A stretch of 64,000 nucleotides of DNA from Mytilus californianus (GCF_021869535.1 NW_026262734.1:73160339-73224338); one strand, 5' to 3'; positions 11,990 through 24,605 are shown, numbered from the stretch's first letter. The notes: generated by a model not told the origin, from the sequence alone. Numbers and translations: made by a program.

Positions 11990-12560
11990 ATAGCATTTCA
12001 ATTTAATTAAACTTTGACCTCTACTGGTGGTATTTTCAAATTTGAAAGCAACAAAACTTGTAGAGCACCACAGGGACATGCATGGCAATTTTGGTTTCGT
12101 TTGGTTCAGGAGTTTTTTTTAAGATCTTTGAAAATCCAACAATGTGAACTAACTTGTTGGCCCGTTGAGGCCATTTTGAACTTATAATGCATGCCTAAAA
12201 TAACAAGATCACTTACTAGTGAATACCTTTTCATGAATATTTCTTCATCAACGTCGCAATAATTTTTCAGGACGTCCACAAGAACATATCAGACAAGTTT
12301 TGTTTCAACTGTGTCAGTGGTTCTAGAGAAAAATATCTTTGTTTAACAAAGATATTTTTTTCAATAGTCAGACTAATAGGACTTCATTTTTTCCCTTTGA
12401 AGCCATATTGGATTTTCATCGGGACCAAAGATAAAATTTGGTAAGTCCCTTCTCTTGAAGATAATTGGTAAATTTTAACTAAATCAGCCGTTTCAGAGAA
12501 AGGTTTAAAAAAGTTCAGCCAGTCAGAAATAAGAAAAGGCGGTCATGCTTGTTTTAAGAA
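11990..12560. repeat. Probable dispersed repeat, unclassified
   Basis: The segment contains blocks such as AGAGCACCACAGGGACATGC and a GGTTCAGGAG block followed by a T run. A diverged second version of this layout follows near 12285-12360 (AAGAACATATCAGACAAGTT, then GTGGTTCTAGAGAAAAA). It resembles dispersed intergenic repeats I recall from bivalve assemblies. There is no coding potential. Confidence 0.35.
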
Positions 12561-12732
12561 TCGGAACGAAAGAAAGGATCTTGTGAACACATCGCTCACA
12601 AGTTTGGTTTCATTTTGCTGTCAATAGTTTTTGTCTTTTTTATAATATTTCATATTTCTATAAAAGTGTCGAAGATAATATGCAATAAATTTTTGACTTT
12701 TGAGGTATGTCTTGTCTGTGCGTTATTTTGTC

Positions 12733-12800
12733 AACGCATATTTGATCAAAAGAGGGGGCGAAAGATACCAAAGGGACATTCAAACTCATAAGTCGATCAA
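12733..12800 (-). repeat. Fragment of dispersed repeat, tail family B
   Basis: AGAGGGGGCGAAAGATACCA and GGGACATTCAAACTCATAAG form the reverse complement of the end of the longer copy at 59117-59400 (TTTGAATATCCCTTTGGTAT). It is a short relic only. Confidence 0.5.
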
Positions 12801-13139
12801 CCTAACAGAAGTTTGTTATGAACAATGTCATAATAGCTGTTCCTGCTGGAAAAAATATTCTATACCTTTTATTCCGGAACACATTCTGTAATATTAATTT
12901 TGTTCCACTGTAAATCATTTCTTCCATTCGGAACTTATTTTATGAAGGAACTTCTTTTTCATGAAAATAGTACGATGCAAATGTTAAAATCTAATTAGGA
13001 AAATGAAAGGATGAACATCCCTAAGAACATCGAAGGAACGTTAAGTACAATGTACTCCCCAGAAAAATGTTATGTACTTCATCTTCTAGAAATTATATAT
13101 CTATATAAATAATGATAAAATTGACGTAACCGCAAACTT

Positions 13140-13540
13140 CAATATGTAAACTATGTGCAAGTTTCAAAGTCAGTGAACTAAGACTTGCGGGGCGCAAGGT
13201 CAAGTAATATCTCCATGGAACCGATCGAGATATACCAATGCTATATCAACTGTTTACCAAATATCATTGACTAACTATTGGCAGTTCACTTCAAATTGAA
13301 CTTATCAAACATGAGCAAAAGTTTCACTTAAAATGGAACATGACTGATAAGACAGTGTCAAATAAACTCCTTGGAAATGATATGTGTCAATGCTGATTTA
13401 ACGGCATACCCGAAATATCATTGACTAACCATAAGTGGTTCCTCTTAAGCTGACATAATCACAAACTTTAACCATTGTTGACACCATCAACGCCGGAAAC
13501 AGCTCGCTTATGCCGTTGTCGCAGGCGAGACAAAACGTTT
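13140..13540. repeat. Dispersed repeat with internal duplication
   Basis: The blocks CCAAATATCATTGACTAAC (about 13257) and CGAAATATCATTGACTAACC (about 13409) recur with a period of about 151 bases. The unit ends in CAACGCCGGAAACAGCTCGC and TTGTCGCAGGCGAGACAAAA. It looks like a bivalve intergenic repeat without coding content. Confidence 0.45.
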
Positions 13541-13629
13541 AAATTGGTCAAAATTAGAAACAGTAATAAAAATCTTATAACGGATACCTTTCCGTCATAA
13601 TAGTATTTTGTAGATATCGTACTGCTTAT

Positions 13630-13836
13630 CATCTTATGCATGTGTGTGTGTGTGTGTCTAAAAGGTTCTGTTCATCTTATGCATGTGTGTGTGTGTCTAA
13701 GAGGGTCTGTTCATCTTATGCATGTGTGTGTGTGTCTAAGAGGTTCTGTTCATCTTATGCATGTGTGTGTGTGTGTCTAATAGGTTCTGTTCATCTTATG
13801 CATGTGTGTGTGTGTTTAAAAGGTTCTGTTCGTCTA
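13630..13836. repeat. Minisatellite, about 40-42-bp unit, 5 copies
   Basis: The unit is CATCTTATGCATG, a (TG)n tract of variable length, then TCTAAGAGGTTCTGTT. Copies differ mainly in (TG)n length. The 68-aa ORF across it (repeating HACVCVSKR) is a by-product of the repeat and not a gene. Confidence 0.9.
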
Positions 13837-13839
13837 TTC

Positions 13840-14517
13840 TAGACAAACATTCTTAATTTAGTTGAAAATCGTCATTTATGTACAGTAACTTTTATAAGGT
13901 GTCCGTCTATGAACTGTTTATTATAAATCCTTTACAATGTAAGGACGTTTGGACTAGTAGACAAAAAAAAAGAGAAGATAACTGGAAAGGTAAAATGTGT
14001 CACTTGTTTCTCAAATAAAATAACTATGTAGTTTAAGTCAGAATTAGCATAATCAAGTTATCGGAGTTCGTTTGTTTTCAATATAAAAGTAAAATACATG
14101 ACAAATCTGAAAACATTCAGAAAGATTTGTATCTATAAGGTAATAGAATCAGATGTAAAATTAAAGACTCAACACAATAACACAATGCATACATAGGTGT
14201 AATACTGCACTACATGTATGTATTTTTTTAGTAGTTTGCAATGATCGCTGGATGAAAATTGAAATTGTGTATTTAATTACCCTTTTTATGACAGGCCCTC
14301 AGATGACGATAGGAAAATAAATTATATCACATATATACATTCTTAGAGTAGCAATGGAAATGTACAAATTTTGTTGTAACGAATGTTTGCGAAGTGTTTT
14401 AAAGAACCTTAGCGATTCGTACAGATTGTTATCATTTCAGTGTATAAATGTTCAAAATATGTATAACAGAGCGACTTGTTGTAGCGAAGTAATTCCTATG
14501 AATGAATATGTATACAG
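13840..14517. other. Unassigned AT-rich DNA
   Basis: I recognise nothing here. Confidence 0.4.
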
Positions 14518-14715
14518 ACCTGCTAGTCAAATGCGTTTTGTTAAAATATACTTTTTCACTTTTTTGGTCTTTTGGAAAATGTTGTTTGTGCTGTATTTAG
14601 ACCCCTCTACCAAGAAATTTGTTTTGCATGCACACGTATAAAAATTGCGGTTTTTATCAAACGCAGTCATAGGTTTGAACGGTGTTTTCAATTTAGACTT
14701 GTACATATATATACA
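14518..14715 (+). repeat. Solo fragment of the 540-bp repeat family
   Basis: The text from CCTGCTAGTCAAATGCGTTT to a block ending in CAATTTAGACTTGTAC is nearly identical to the second half of the 540-bp units at 46.9-48.4 kb. The 107-aa ORF over this fragment and its AT-rich flank is therefore repeat-derived and not a gene. Confidence 0.8.
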
Positions 14716-15424
14716 TATATAGAAATTATTCGATTGCTACTACATATTGTTTGCAAAAACGTGCTTCAAACAGTTCATGTTTCATATTGTCCCATGTTCT
14801 ATCGAATTATGGAATATTTTCATGATCATTTTATATTAAATATCATATTTTTTTCTGTTGAGACAACAGTATTGAAAATTCCATGCTCGTTTTAAACAAA
14901 TCAAAGGGATGAAAAGTGTTTTCTGTTAAATGACCATGTTTTAACAGTATGGCAGCCTATAGACGGCACAAAAAAATACCATTTGCAAATATGGATTTCA
15001 CTTTACCATCATCAGATTTTCTTGTAACATTTATGTTGTATCTGTACGAGCTCTGACAGTTCTGTTAAGAAATTTAACAGTGAATAAAGTCCCATAAAGT
15101 TTCAGTGTTAATTGAATTGAAAAGGGGAGAATGAACCCCCGTTTTTTCTATATGTACATTTTTTGTGTTTTAATTATCATAGTAAATATTCCTTTAAGTC
15201 TTCTTGCTCTCATCCCTACATTTTTCCATACGTTTTTACAACAACAGTAGTCTATATATGAAGTGTCTCTGTTCTTAGTTGAAAATATATATATATATAG
15301 GAATATATAAACTACTGTTATTGTAAAATAGTATGTATAAGAGCAAGAACACATTAAATAAGTGAAAACAAGCTAAAATATTAAGGAATATTTACTTTAA
15401 AGAAGAAAACGCAACAAACAAAAA

Positions 15425-15580
15425 ATATATAGAAAAAGGGGGTCCATTTCCCAAGCGCCTGTCAAACAAACGATACCGAGGGACAATAGAGAATCATAAG
15501 TCGGAAAAAAAAGACATCACCAAGACCTAAACAGCTAAAAGAAAAACGACATCAAAACAAACTGCAGTACACATAACCCA
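15425..15580. repeat. Dispersed repeat fragment (diverged tail family B?)
   Basis: The layout of a GGGGGTCCATTTCC block, a GATACCGAGGGACA block and an AATCATAAGTCGGAAAAA block resembles the GAAAGATACCAAAGGGACA and CTCATAAGTC layout at 12.7 kb at low identity. Confidence 0.35.
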
Positions 15581-15700
15581 TTATAGAAGTGTGAAGATGT
15601 TGTTTAGCATCTAATAAAAGAAAAAAAAACCCATTAAAACAAACAAACTTATTGAGTTTTTAGATTCTTTGGGGTCAACGTTGCATATTTATATTATTTG

Positions 15701-16113
15701 TTGTTTATGTGTGCGACATGAGATACTAACAATCCTATTGTTTATGTGTGTGACATGAGATACTAACAATCCTATTGTTTATGTGTGTGACATGAGATAC
15801 TAACAATCCTATTGTTTATGCGTGTGACATGAGATACTAACAATCCTATTGTTTATGTGTGCGACATGAGATACTAACAATCCTATTGTTTATGTGTGCG
15901 ACATGAGATACTAACAATCCTATTGTTTATGTGTGTGACATGAGATACTAACAATCCTATTATTTATGTGTGTGACATGAGATACTAACAATCTTATTGT
16001 TTATGTGTGCGACATGAGATACTAACAATCCTATTGTTTATGTGTGTGACATGAGATACTAACAATCCTATTGTTTATTGGTGTTACATGAGATACTAAC
16101 AATCCTATTGTTT
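15701..16113. repeat. 37-bp minisatellite, 11 copies
   Basis: The unit is TTGTTTATGTGTGTGACATG plus AGATACTAACAATCCTA, 37 bp, repeated just over 11 times. Variation is nearly confined to one C/T position in GTGYGACATG and isolated changes in the last copies (for example TTATTGGTGTTACATG). Copies are very homogeneous, which points to recent expansion. Confidence 0.95.
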
Positions 16114-16119
16114 GGATTT

Positions 16120-16900
16120 TATACTAATATATATCTTTTACATAATAGTGGATTGGTACATAAATCTTTTCTAACCCTAAAGTGAATCGAAAACAAGATT
16201 TTCCATGACAAAGGATAACACAGGACTGTTACCAGTATAAATATAACAGACATTGAAAAATTATAATGGTCAAAATACAAACAATAAAACTTGCCCTTTC
16301 TAAAATGGAAGAAAGTAATTAAACTACCTATGAGTTGACGCACAATAATGTCTCGTCTACTACAACATTTGGTTTTCTAACACCTACTGAACTCTCAAAA
16401 GTGGGACAAACTCACCTTTACCATGAAATCTGTAAGGTGCACATTTCCATGTACATTATTTCACATAAAAAAATACTTTCATCATATCGCATCTGAATAT
16501 CTTCGAACGTTTACTTCTTGCAACCAATACAATGACCGGATGTTGTTGACCCATATATATTTAATTGAAACATCTCTAATGAAAACTTAAAACTAACCAC
16601 TGAAGCTTGAAAACTGAAGTCAAGGCATTATGTCAAATGTCAGTAAAGCAGGTGAAACAAATGGTTCAAAATATGGCATCCGGAATACAAAATGTTGGAT
16701 TGCATTTTTTGTAATTTGCTGCAATGACCCTTAACCTATGACCTCAAATTCAAAACAAGTCTTTCTCACGTACCTCATCTGCCAAAACAAGTAAATAATA
16801 AGACGTCATCTTAAAATCGAAATTCCGGCCCGTTATCAGACTATAGTCTATCGATTGCTGCTGTGACCTAGAACTTTTACATAAGCTTCAAAATCAATAC
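16120..16900. other. Unassigned DNA
   Basis: I see no coding signal or recognised repeat. Confidence 0.4.
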
Positions 16901-16902
16901 TT

Positions 16903-17060
16903 TAAAAATAAGAAGATGTGGTATGATTGCCAATCAAACTATCTATCCATCATGGTTCAAATATTTAAGCAATTATGTCTCCATACGGCCTTCTACTGAC
17001 CACGTATATATCAGGTCACTATCACACTGTAACTAATAATATAGCCGGTTCAGCAACAAG
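16903..17060 (-). repeat. Retroelement tail family A fragment (reverse)
   Basis: AGAAGATGTGGTATGATTGC, CAATCAAACTATC and CCATACGGCCTTCTA are the reverse complement of the terminal part of tail family A. The rest of the tail is diverged or missing. Confidence 0.55.
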
Positions 17061-20000
17061 TAAAAAGACATATGAAAAATTTGAGATACAGCCCAAACTA
17101 TTAAGCAATATTTTCTCATGTTAAATATGGTTTATGATCCTTTTTGAATGTGCATTTCACTTTTTGTTTTTTAATTGTATTTAATGCTATGACAAAATTG
17201 TTTTTCGTCCGTAGTAATAAAGTTCAATGTAAAATATGAAGAATGGCATAGTATTGTATCCATGTAACTCCATGTATAAAGCACTATCACTAGCTGCTGA
17301 AATGTAAAAAAAAAAAGAAACAGGAATAAACATGACGCTTACTGAACCAGGTTTCACATACAGATTAGCATTACAGCCATGAGAACATCAAGTCCGTTGT
17401 ATTGGAAAATACTTTATAATTCTATAAATGAAGATTATAAGAAGAAAAAAGTGCACGGAGAATATGCTAGCATCACTGATGAATATTAGTCGAAACAAGC
17501 CAGTGGTACATCTGACGGATCATGAGTATGGGAAATATAAGACCGTGTTGAGCCGTAGCAATCATCTACGCTGAACACAAGACCCGCACATCGGCTACGT
17601 ATCTCTGTTACAGAGGGAGAACAAGTAGTCACCATCATGGTGGTGGTGTTCTGTGTAGAAGATCACTTCTGTAATCCCATCACAAAACCCAAAAAACATT
17701 TTCATAGGGTCACAGCTCTCCTTGACTCCTTATTTTGAACTGGGCAACAAATAAAACATTATATTGATTTGATTCGAGACGGGAAATAGATATATCGAAA
17801 TAGCTCAATATTGAAGGCCTCAATATTCAAAAACTTATGACATAAGGATATGCATTCAGGAAAGAAAGGGCAGACATTCGTGTAAAATGGTCAGCCATAA
17901 AGCTAGAAATTGAGGGAAAATTAACGAAATATTCTTTATTAAGCTGAGGACAATCCATGCTTTGCAAATTTTAGGGGGGTGCACGCCCGCCACGCCCCGC
18001 CTGAATCTGCCCCTGTAGCATCAATATTTTTGGGACGAGAAAATCCATGCACACAAAAGTACCGGAAATTTTTGCAAAGAAGATGGGATTGACATCCCGT
18101 CAGTGAAAAAACCTCAAAGGCAAAATACTATGACTATTGCAGAACATATTTTTTGATGATTTTTGATTATCTTACTAAGATGGATTGAAAAATTAAATAA
18201 CAGTAACACAACTGAGAACTGGATATGTTCAACATAAACAAACAAAAACTGACCTTAACTTCTGCACTCCATGGGTGTAGTCTCAACAAAATGCATTATG
18301 AAATGTACTCACTTTTAAATTGTTTATCCGATTACGCTTCGCTGCTCATATTTTGTTTGCTTGATATTTTCTGCTTGATCCCCAATTTATAAAATATTGT
18401 TGGTAAAGCAATTAACTTGCATTGTGAGGTTGAACATATCAATAAAATTTCCTATTATTTTATTGGTTTTGATCGATAAATTTTCACCTTATAAACAGTT
18501 ATTTCAATAACATGACACAAAAGGGAGATTATCATCAGATATAAGCTTAGTTTATTATTTCTGTAAATAAATTATATGAGATTAATATGATTGGACCCCG
18601 AAAGCAAATCTACATTCCAAAGAAGATCAGATAAAGATTATTTGTTTTGATAGAAAGTTAATGCCACCAATACAATGAATATATTGAATGAGGTGATAAT
18701 TGCATTCAATATTTGATTTTACGCGCACGGACCAGCATTGACGAAATAAACACTATTATTTTGTTAAATACTGTTCTAGTTTAAATGATATTAAAAATAA
18801 TTCCTCTTAAAATTTAAGTATTTTGCATAATAGACCTACATTTTATAGGTTTGTAATTATTACCGCTTCTTGGTAATTACTGAAGATGGCTCTATGCGTT
18901 CAAATTGTTATCAGTGGCATAGGAGTAGACCGAAAAAGGGGGAAAATCTTCTAAAAGTGACAAGGGAAAAACCTGTTCTATGGTCTTATAGTCTAGAAGT
19001 TAGTCAGTGTTCTCTATCGTTTACATTTTTTATTTTTCTATAATTTTGTTCTCACTAAAAGTGGTGGGGGAGGCAAATACAGTTTTGTCACTCCACTTTT
19101 GACAGTAGAAGCAATAGACGCATATAACTATAAGTACATGCAAGTGAATATTGTACTTTTGATTTAATTAATTTTTCCTCGTTTGAACATTACTGAAGAA
19201 TTTAAACTCACCAAAATGACAACATAAAGTCCTCAAAGTTATTTGTTACAATAAAACATGTCATCTTAAACTTTTTTTCATTGTTATGAGACAATTTACT
19301 ACTCATTTCATTATCTTAAATGAATAGTTTATTGTAATCTTTTAAAGTTATGGAATGTGAACAACAGTTGACGATGTTTACACCAAAATTCTCTTCTGGT
19401 TTCCCAACAACGACCAAAGAAAGTTATTCAAACATTACATGTACTTTGAATCATTGAAAGAGACCGAAGTATCACGTAAACACGCCGTTTAAAGAGCACC
19501 AAACTTAGATATTAGCTCAATGTATAAGTTTTAGTTAATTGGAAGAACTTTTATTTTTTCGTTTTTTTTATAAGCAAGCATTTTTTAATATGCTTTATCG
19601 CTATTTCTTCAAATCCGGATAAGTTCTGAAATTAAACAACTTTTTCATTACGCCACACACCAGTTGCGGCTGTCTGGGGTCCTGTTTAAACAATGTATTG
19701 TACATGAAATTTTTCAAAGAGACATGATTAAACCATCGTAAACACTTCAAGCAAAGCATTTTTATGACTTAAATTTGCGTTTCAAAAAATTTGATCATTA
19801 TCTATCAAAATTCAAAATGTTCACTTTCTAAACTTTTTCCTCTCTCATCTCATTACAGATGACCTTTGTTTTGCGACACTTGATCCAAATAGGAAGTTGT
19901 CTAAGGGACTTTTTTTCAAGTTGGACCAAAAAGCGATAAGGTGAACTGACAGATTTAAGGATTTTCGGTCGATTTATTGTCTGAAAACACAAATAGTTTG

Positions 20001-20101
20001 CCGATTTGATGCTTTACAAATGTTGGCTTTACTTTTGGCACTGTTCGGTTAGATTAACGTTTATGTTAGAATTTGGATTTTTGAACATTTTGGTCATCAC
20101 A
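17061..20101. other. Unassigned DNA, no gene seen
   Basis: There is no ORF of coding character over 3 kb. A GC-rich block near 17975-18015 (CACGCCCGCCACGCCCCGCC) stands out from the AT-rich surroundings and may be a relic of a dispersed repeat. Nothing else is supported. Confidence 0.4.
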
Positions 20102-20265
20102 GTAACAAATATTGTCTCATACAGTGTAGTAACATTGGCACCGTAACAAATTTTCTCATACAGTGTAGTAACATTGGCACCGTAACAAATATTGTCTCAT
20201 ACAGTGTAGTAACATTGGCACCGTAACAAATATTGTCTCATACAGTGTAGTAACATTGGCATCGT
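20102..20265. repeat. 41-bp minisatellite, 4 copies
   Basis: Four units of GTAACAAATATTGTCTCATA plus CAGTGTAGTAACATTGGCACC. Copies 1, 3 and 4 are almost identical; copy 2 has TTTTCTC in place of TATTGTC. Confidence 0.9.
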
Positions 20266-20860
20266 TTAATGTTATCAAAGAATAAGTATGATTAGGCCAC
20301 TTTTTCGGCCCGCGAATTAAAAAAAACTAAAGATATAATATAAATATCAAATAACAAAATAGACTTTTTTGAATTGTAAAAAAATAAGGCAAAAATCACA
20401 AATTTTGAAAAACATCTGTTTATGTTAGGATTGCTACGAAAATTGATATATAGGTATACTATACTATTTCAAATTGGTTGCCTTTGATAAATTTGCAGAA
20501 AAGACTTAGTTTTTGTTTACAGTTTTGAGAAGCATTTTGTGCTGGGATTTTCAATGAAAATTAATGTATATGTCAAGTATGATATTTAAAATTGCCCGGT
20601 GCCGAAAATTATCCGTCGGCCATGAATTTTTGAAATGACTACCAAAATACATAAAATATACAGTCAATAGGGAATTAATAAAAACTTGATATTTACTTAG
20701 AACATATCCTGAATTATTTCTTGGTGTCCAAGTTAACGAAATTGATATCCCATGAAATATATTGCCTTGTTGAAGTAGTATTAAATATTTGTTTCTGTGC
20801 ACCACACTCAAATTTGCAAGCAGGAACCTTCCTGACATATCAATTTATGTTTTATCTTAA
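20266..20860. other. Unassigned AT-rich DNA
   Basis: The 95-aa minus-strand ORF that overlaps the right part shows no domain or splice context. I see nothing else. Confidence 0.35.
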
Positions 20861-20863
20861 TAT

Positions 20864-21120
20864 AAAAATAAGAAGATACGGTATAATTACCAATGAGACA
20901 AGTATCCACGTGAGACCAAATGACGTAAAAGTTAGCAACAATAGGTCACCATACGACCATCAATAATGAGCAAAACAAATACCACATAGTAAAAGGCCCG
21001 ACATGAAAAATGTAAAATAATCTGATTAATGTACAAACTAATAAACGAAAAACAAATACAATATACAGCAACAAAGGACAACTACTGAATAACAGGCTCC
21101 TAAACATGGAGTATGATCCT
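20864..21120 (-). repeat. Retroelement tail family A (reverse copy)
   Basis: The blocks AGAAGATACGGTATAATTAC, CACCATACGACCATCAATAA, CCCGACATGAAAAATGTAAA and ACTGAATAACAGGCTCCTAA run in the same order as at 11.2-11.5 kb. It is a fuller but more diverged 5'-truncated copy. Confidence 0.6.
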
Positions 21121-21124
21121 GTTG

Positions 21125-22055
21125 TCGGAGTACTTCTTACTATCTACACATCTAGAAAGTAAAAAAAAAAACATATGAAGATACCATCTTCTAAAATATC
21201 CCCCTCAGGAAACCCCCAGATTTGTATCGTGGTGGCCTTTAATTTGTTGAAACTTTAAAAAAAAAATAATCATTACAAAGCCTGATTGTCATATAGTACC
21301 AATCACAAAGTGCCAACTTGTTGTATCAGGGAGGGAGAAATATATTCCAGTCGTATCAAAAAGTTTTCAAGACTACGAATTAACTACTACAAGGAAAAAT
21401 GGAGTTTGGTAACGTGTCATACCGTTTATGGTGATGACCACAGGTGAATACTGTTTTATAAGGACTCAACATGATTTGCTTATTTAAATGATCAATATTG
21501 AATTAATCGACGTTGGAATGTAATTTATGAATGGTTGGGTTTACTGAGATGAAGTAGTAGGCCATAACACTCAGTAGTCTTTATAAATATTGACCTATTT
21601 AAAATAAGTATTTTGTTAAACTTCATTTAAATATATAATGAACTGAAAGGTTTTGATATTTGGGGTGAAAGATCTTGGACCTATTGCCTTAGTTCTAATA
21701 AACCGTGTAATACCTATTAAAATGAATTCCACTACTGCATCGTTAATTTACGGCATTTGTTGAGGACACATGTCTCTGGAATAGTTGTCATCAAGTATAC
21801 TTGAGAAAAAAGTTTCGATAGCATCAAAGCAATATTGAGCCTAATGAGTTTTTAATATGGGTATGAAAAAACTCGTCAAAGATACTACAATTTTAAAGAA
21901 GTAAATATTTTACATTTTTGAAAAATGACATTTCCCAAAAGACTTTTGATAAACCTGAGCAGTATTTACGTACTTTTTGAGGGTGTCGTACCCGTCGCAT
22001 TGTCTTTTTGTCAAACTTGTAGGTGATATACATGTGACAACTTTACGACAGACTT
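21125..22055. other. Unassigned DNA
   Basis: I recognise nothing, apart from the left end of the SINE-unit array that starts near 22060. Confidence 0.35.
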
Positions 22056-22059
22056 TCTC

Positions 22060-23130
22060 AATCGGATAACCCGTAGTTGTAAAGGCCCACGATGTTACAG
22101 AAGCAGTGGTTCGTATCCCGTTGATGGAAGAACAAACATTTGCGAACGGAAATTTGTAGATCTTACATTGTTGGGCTGAATTTGAAACGAAGTATATATA
22201 CATTATGGTGTTAGCCCTGTATAACAACGGGTTATCTGATGGAGAAAGTCTGTCGTAAAGTTGTCACTTGTTTAGACGTATATATAATAAAATTAAAATT
22301 AGATGTGACGGCATGGTAAGTAACATTATCATCCTTTACGATAAACGAAACATAGCTGATCTGAAAGGTTCACCATCTACTTGCCACTATACATCATGTA
22401 CTGTGTTAAAACCCTAGATAAAGCCGACAAGGAAAGGGATTCCTCGACTAACGAAATTATATTTTTATACAGCCTAGTGGTCGAGTGGTCCTGAGGGCTG
22501 GACACAGTTCAGGCGGTGTTGCCAAGATGTTACAGACGCAGGGGTTGTTGGGCTAAATTTGAAACGAGGTATATATAAACTATGGTGTTAGTCCTGTATA
22601 ACCACGGGTTATCCGATAGAGAACATCTGTCGAAAAGTTGTCACATGTTTAGACGTCTATGATAAAAATAGAATTTGATCTGACGTCATAGTATGTAACA
22701 TTATCGCTCACTCGACATAAAACTTCATATTGTGACTCGCAGCTGATATTTTACAATATCAATATGCAGACAACCTGATAATCAGTACTGGTCACCCTTT
22801 ACGACAGACAAAGCATAGCTGATCTGAAAGGTACACCATCTACTAGACACTATACATCATGTTTAGTTTTACAATCCTAGATAAAGCCGATGAGGAAATG
22901 CGTTACTAGACTAACGAAAGCGATATTTTTAAATATATATAGTAGCCTATTTGGTCGAGTTGTTTGGGGCGCTGGACACTTTGATGCGGTGTTGCCACGA
23001 TGTCAAAGAAGCAGGGGTTAGAATCCCGCCGAGAGTAGAACAAACATTTGCGATATCTAACATTGCTGGGCTAAATTTGAGACGAAGTATGTGACTGTGT
23101 ATATATAGAATAGTCAGTAGATTGAGATCT
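22060..23130 (+). repeat. Tandem array of tRNA-SINE-containing units
   Basis: Two complete heads and one partial head of a tRNA-derived SINE occur in the same orientation. Heads begin at 22471 (AGCCTAGTGGTCGAGTGG) and 22944 (AGCCTATTTGGTCGAGT). The GATGTTACAGAAGCAG block recurs at 22091, 22526 and 22999 in slightly different forms. The A box reads TGGTCGAGTGG and the B box reads GGTTAGAATCCC in the third copy; the second copy has lost its B box. Body text (GCTGATCTGAAAGGT, CACCATCTAC, TATACATCATGT, AAAGCCGA) is also duplicated, so SINE plus about 300 bp of body forms a unit of about 440-470 bp. The 105-aa and 88-aa minus ORFs here overlap this array and are not separate genes. Confidence 0.65.
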
Positions 23131-23199
23131 GCCCTAGTGTGGTCAGGGGATTTCAAATGTCGACTGAGAGGAAGGTCTGGCTTACATTTATAGTAACTA

Positions 23200-23580
23200 C
23201 GATGGGCGTTCATACGTTTATGAAATGGCTTTTCTGACTCACCAACATACTGTTTACCACATTTTCACTAAAGAAGATAAACAGTATTTGTAGTCTTGCA
23301 AGTAACATTGCAAAATATGGTGTATTTCGTAGCAGTGAAGTGACTGTTAAAAGTCTGGGTATTCAGTATTTGCTTCCAAGTCAGGCATCGTTTGTTCCCA
23401 CAAACCTTGCAAGAGTCCGCGGATGAAGAGCCTTGTTTAGAGGATAAACCAGCTCTCACCAGCAAGTCTGTAAGGCTTTTAGGCCTACGGAAAGCCGCAC
23501 TAGTACGGGTGGCGCGGGGAAGATCTTGGATAGTTTAGGATTTTTTCGATTTCCTTCCAATTTTCACGGATAAGGTGTGA
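23200..23580 (-). pseudogene. Penelope-like element C-terminal relic with GIY-YIG domain
   Basis: Reading the minus strand, AFRRPKSLTDLLVRAGLSSK is followed by a Cys-rich spacer (CKVCGNKRCLTW), then TFNSHFTATKYTIFC, the KTTNTVYLL strand that opens a GIY-YIG fold, a stop, and in the shifted frame KCGKQYVGESEKPFHKRMNA followed by HRSYYKCKPDLPLSRHLKS. This order (RRPxxLxDLLVRA, C-x2-C zinc-like spacer, VYLL, CGxQYVGE, R-x-NxH) is typical of the endonuclease end of GIY-YIG-bearing Penelope-like elements. The frame is broken between VYLL and CGKQ, so the copy is dead. The RT part is missing. Confidence 0.7.
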
Positions 23581-23604
23581 ATGCTACTTACATTGTCAAA
23601 CTTG

Positions 23605-24320
23605 TCAAATAACGGCCGGGTACCAGTCTAATCTGGAACATAATTGGTCGTCGTGGTACGTGCGAGAGCGCCACTTCTTCGGAATTAGCTCAAGACTAAC
23701 AGCAGGAATAGCAAACACTACCACAATACAAAAGTAACGTTTGATCCATGGAATGAGAAGACGGTTAACATCGGTGATTCGTGTGTAAGCTGGTTTCACT
23801 CGGTATTGGACATTGTAATGTTTATTGTAACCGCTCAGTATGACACATATTTTCATTTTTCAAACAAAGAGAATTGTTATATTGAAGTTTTCTTAATGTA
23901 AGCATCCACAGTTAAACATTATCTATTTTTTATTACCCACTACATAATTTTGTTTGTAAAAAAAATATATATTATATATTATTGCCTATAGTTCTAAATA
24001 ATTGTAATTATCTCTGGAACAAACTCCAAATCGTGAATTTCCACATACAGTGAGATTTGATTTAATTATTTTGAAAGTTCTTGGAAGTGACGAATCATGA
24101 GTAGCTACGAACGGAATGAGATCACTATTCATTTTTTCGTTATGTTGATCCTACTCACGGTATCATCGCAACCAATGTAATACGAGTTATTATTTGGCTC
24201 CCGAACTTTCAAAAGTAGAAAAATCCTTCAATTCTTTTAAAATTATATGAGGAAAAATTTAATATAGTTTAACAATTTAGTACTAAAATGTTAGTTTGGT
24301 GTCACCGAGACGTGAAAAAA
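23605..24320. other. Unassigned DNA
   Basis: A pair of short inverted blocks (TTTTGAAAGTTC near 24071 and GAACTTTCAAAA near 24200) bounds about 140 bp and could be a tiny foldback element. The evidence is too short for a call. I recognise nothing else. Confidence 0.3.
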
Positions 24321-24328
24321 ATAAACAA

Positions 24329-24605
24329 AACATGTTTAACCCGCCGCATTTTCGCGAACCTCTAGCCTTTGTTAGTCTTATGTCTATTTTTAATTTGTAC
24401 CATTTGTTTGTTTCGAAGTATAGTGTGGCGTCCGTTTTGCTGAACTAGTTACAGTATACATTATTGTTTAGGGGCCAGCTAAAGCCCGCCTCCTAGTGCG
24501 GGATTTTCTCGCTGCGTTGAAGACCCATTAGTGGGCTTGGTCTGTTTTCTCTTTGGTCGGGTTGTTGTCTCTTTGACACATTCCCCATTTCCATTCTCTA
24601 TTCTA
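24329..24605 (+). repeat. PLE 3' tail (tail family C), truncated copy
   Basis: The blocks CATGTTTAACCCGCCGCATT, GGGGCCAGCTAAAGCCCGCC, TTTTCTCGCTGCGTTGAAGA, a GTCGGGTTGTTGTCTCTTTG block and CACATTCCCCATTTCCATTC match the sequence that follows the PLE RT relic at 33.0 kb. Only the last 280 bp are present. Confidence 0.7.

Noticed and set aside
13636..13842. Cys-rich 68-aa ORF
   Set aside because: It is a direct translation of a (TG)n-containing minisatellite.
14354..14895. 95-aa and 107-aa plus ORFs
   Set aside because: Their shared part is the 540-bp repeat family and the remainder is AT-rich flank.
15701..16113. CRISPR-like regular array
   Set aside because: The 37-bp units are contiguous without unique spacers, and the sequence is eukaryotic; it is a minisatellite.
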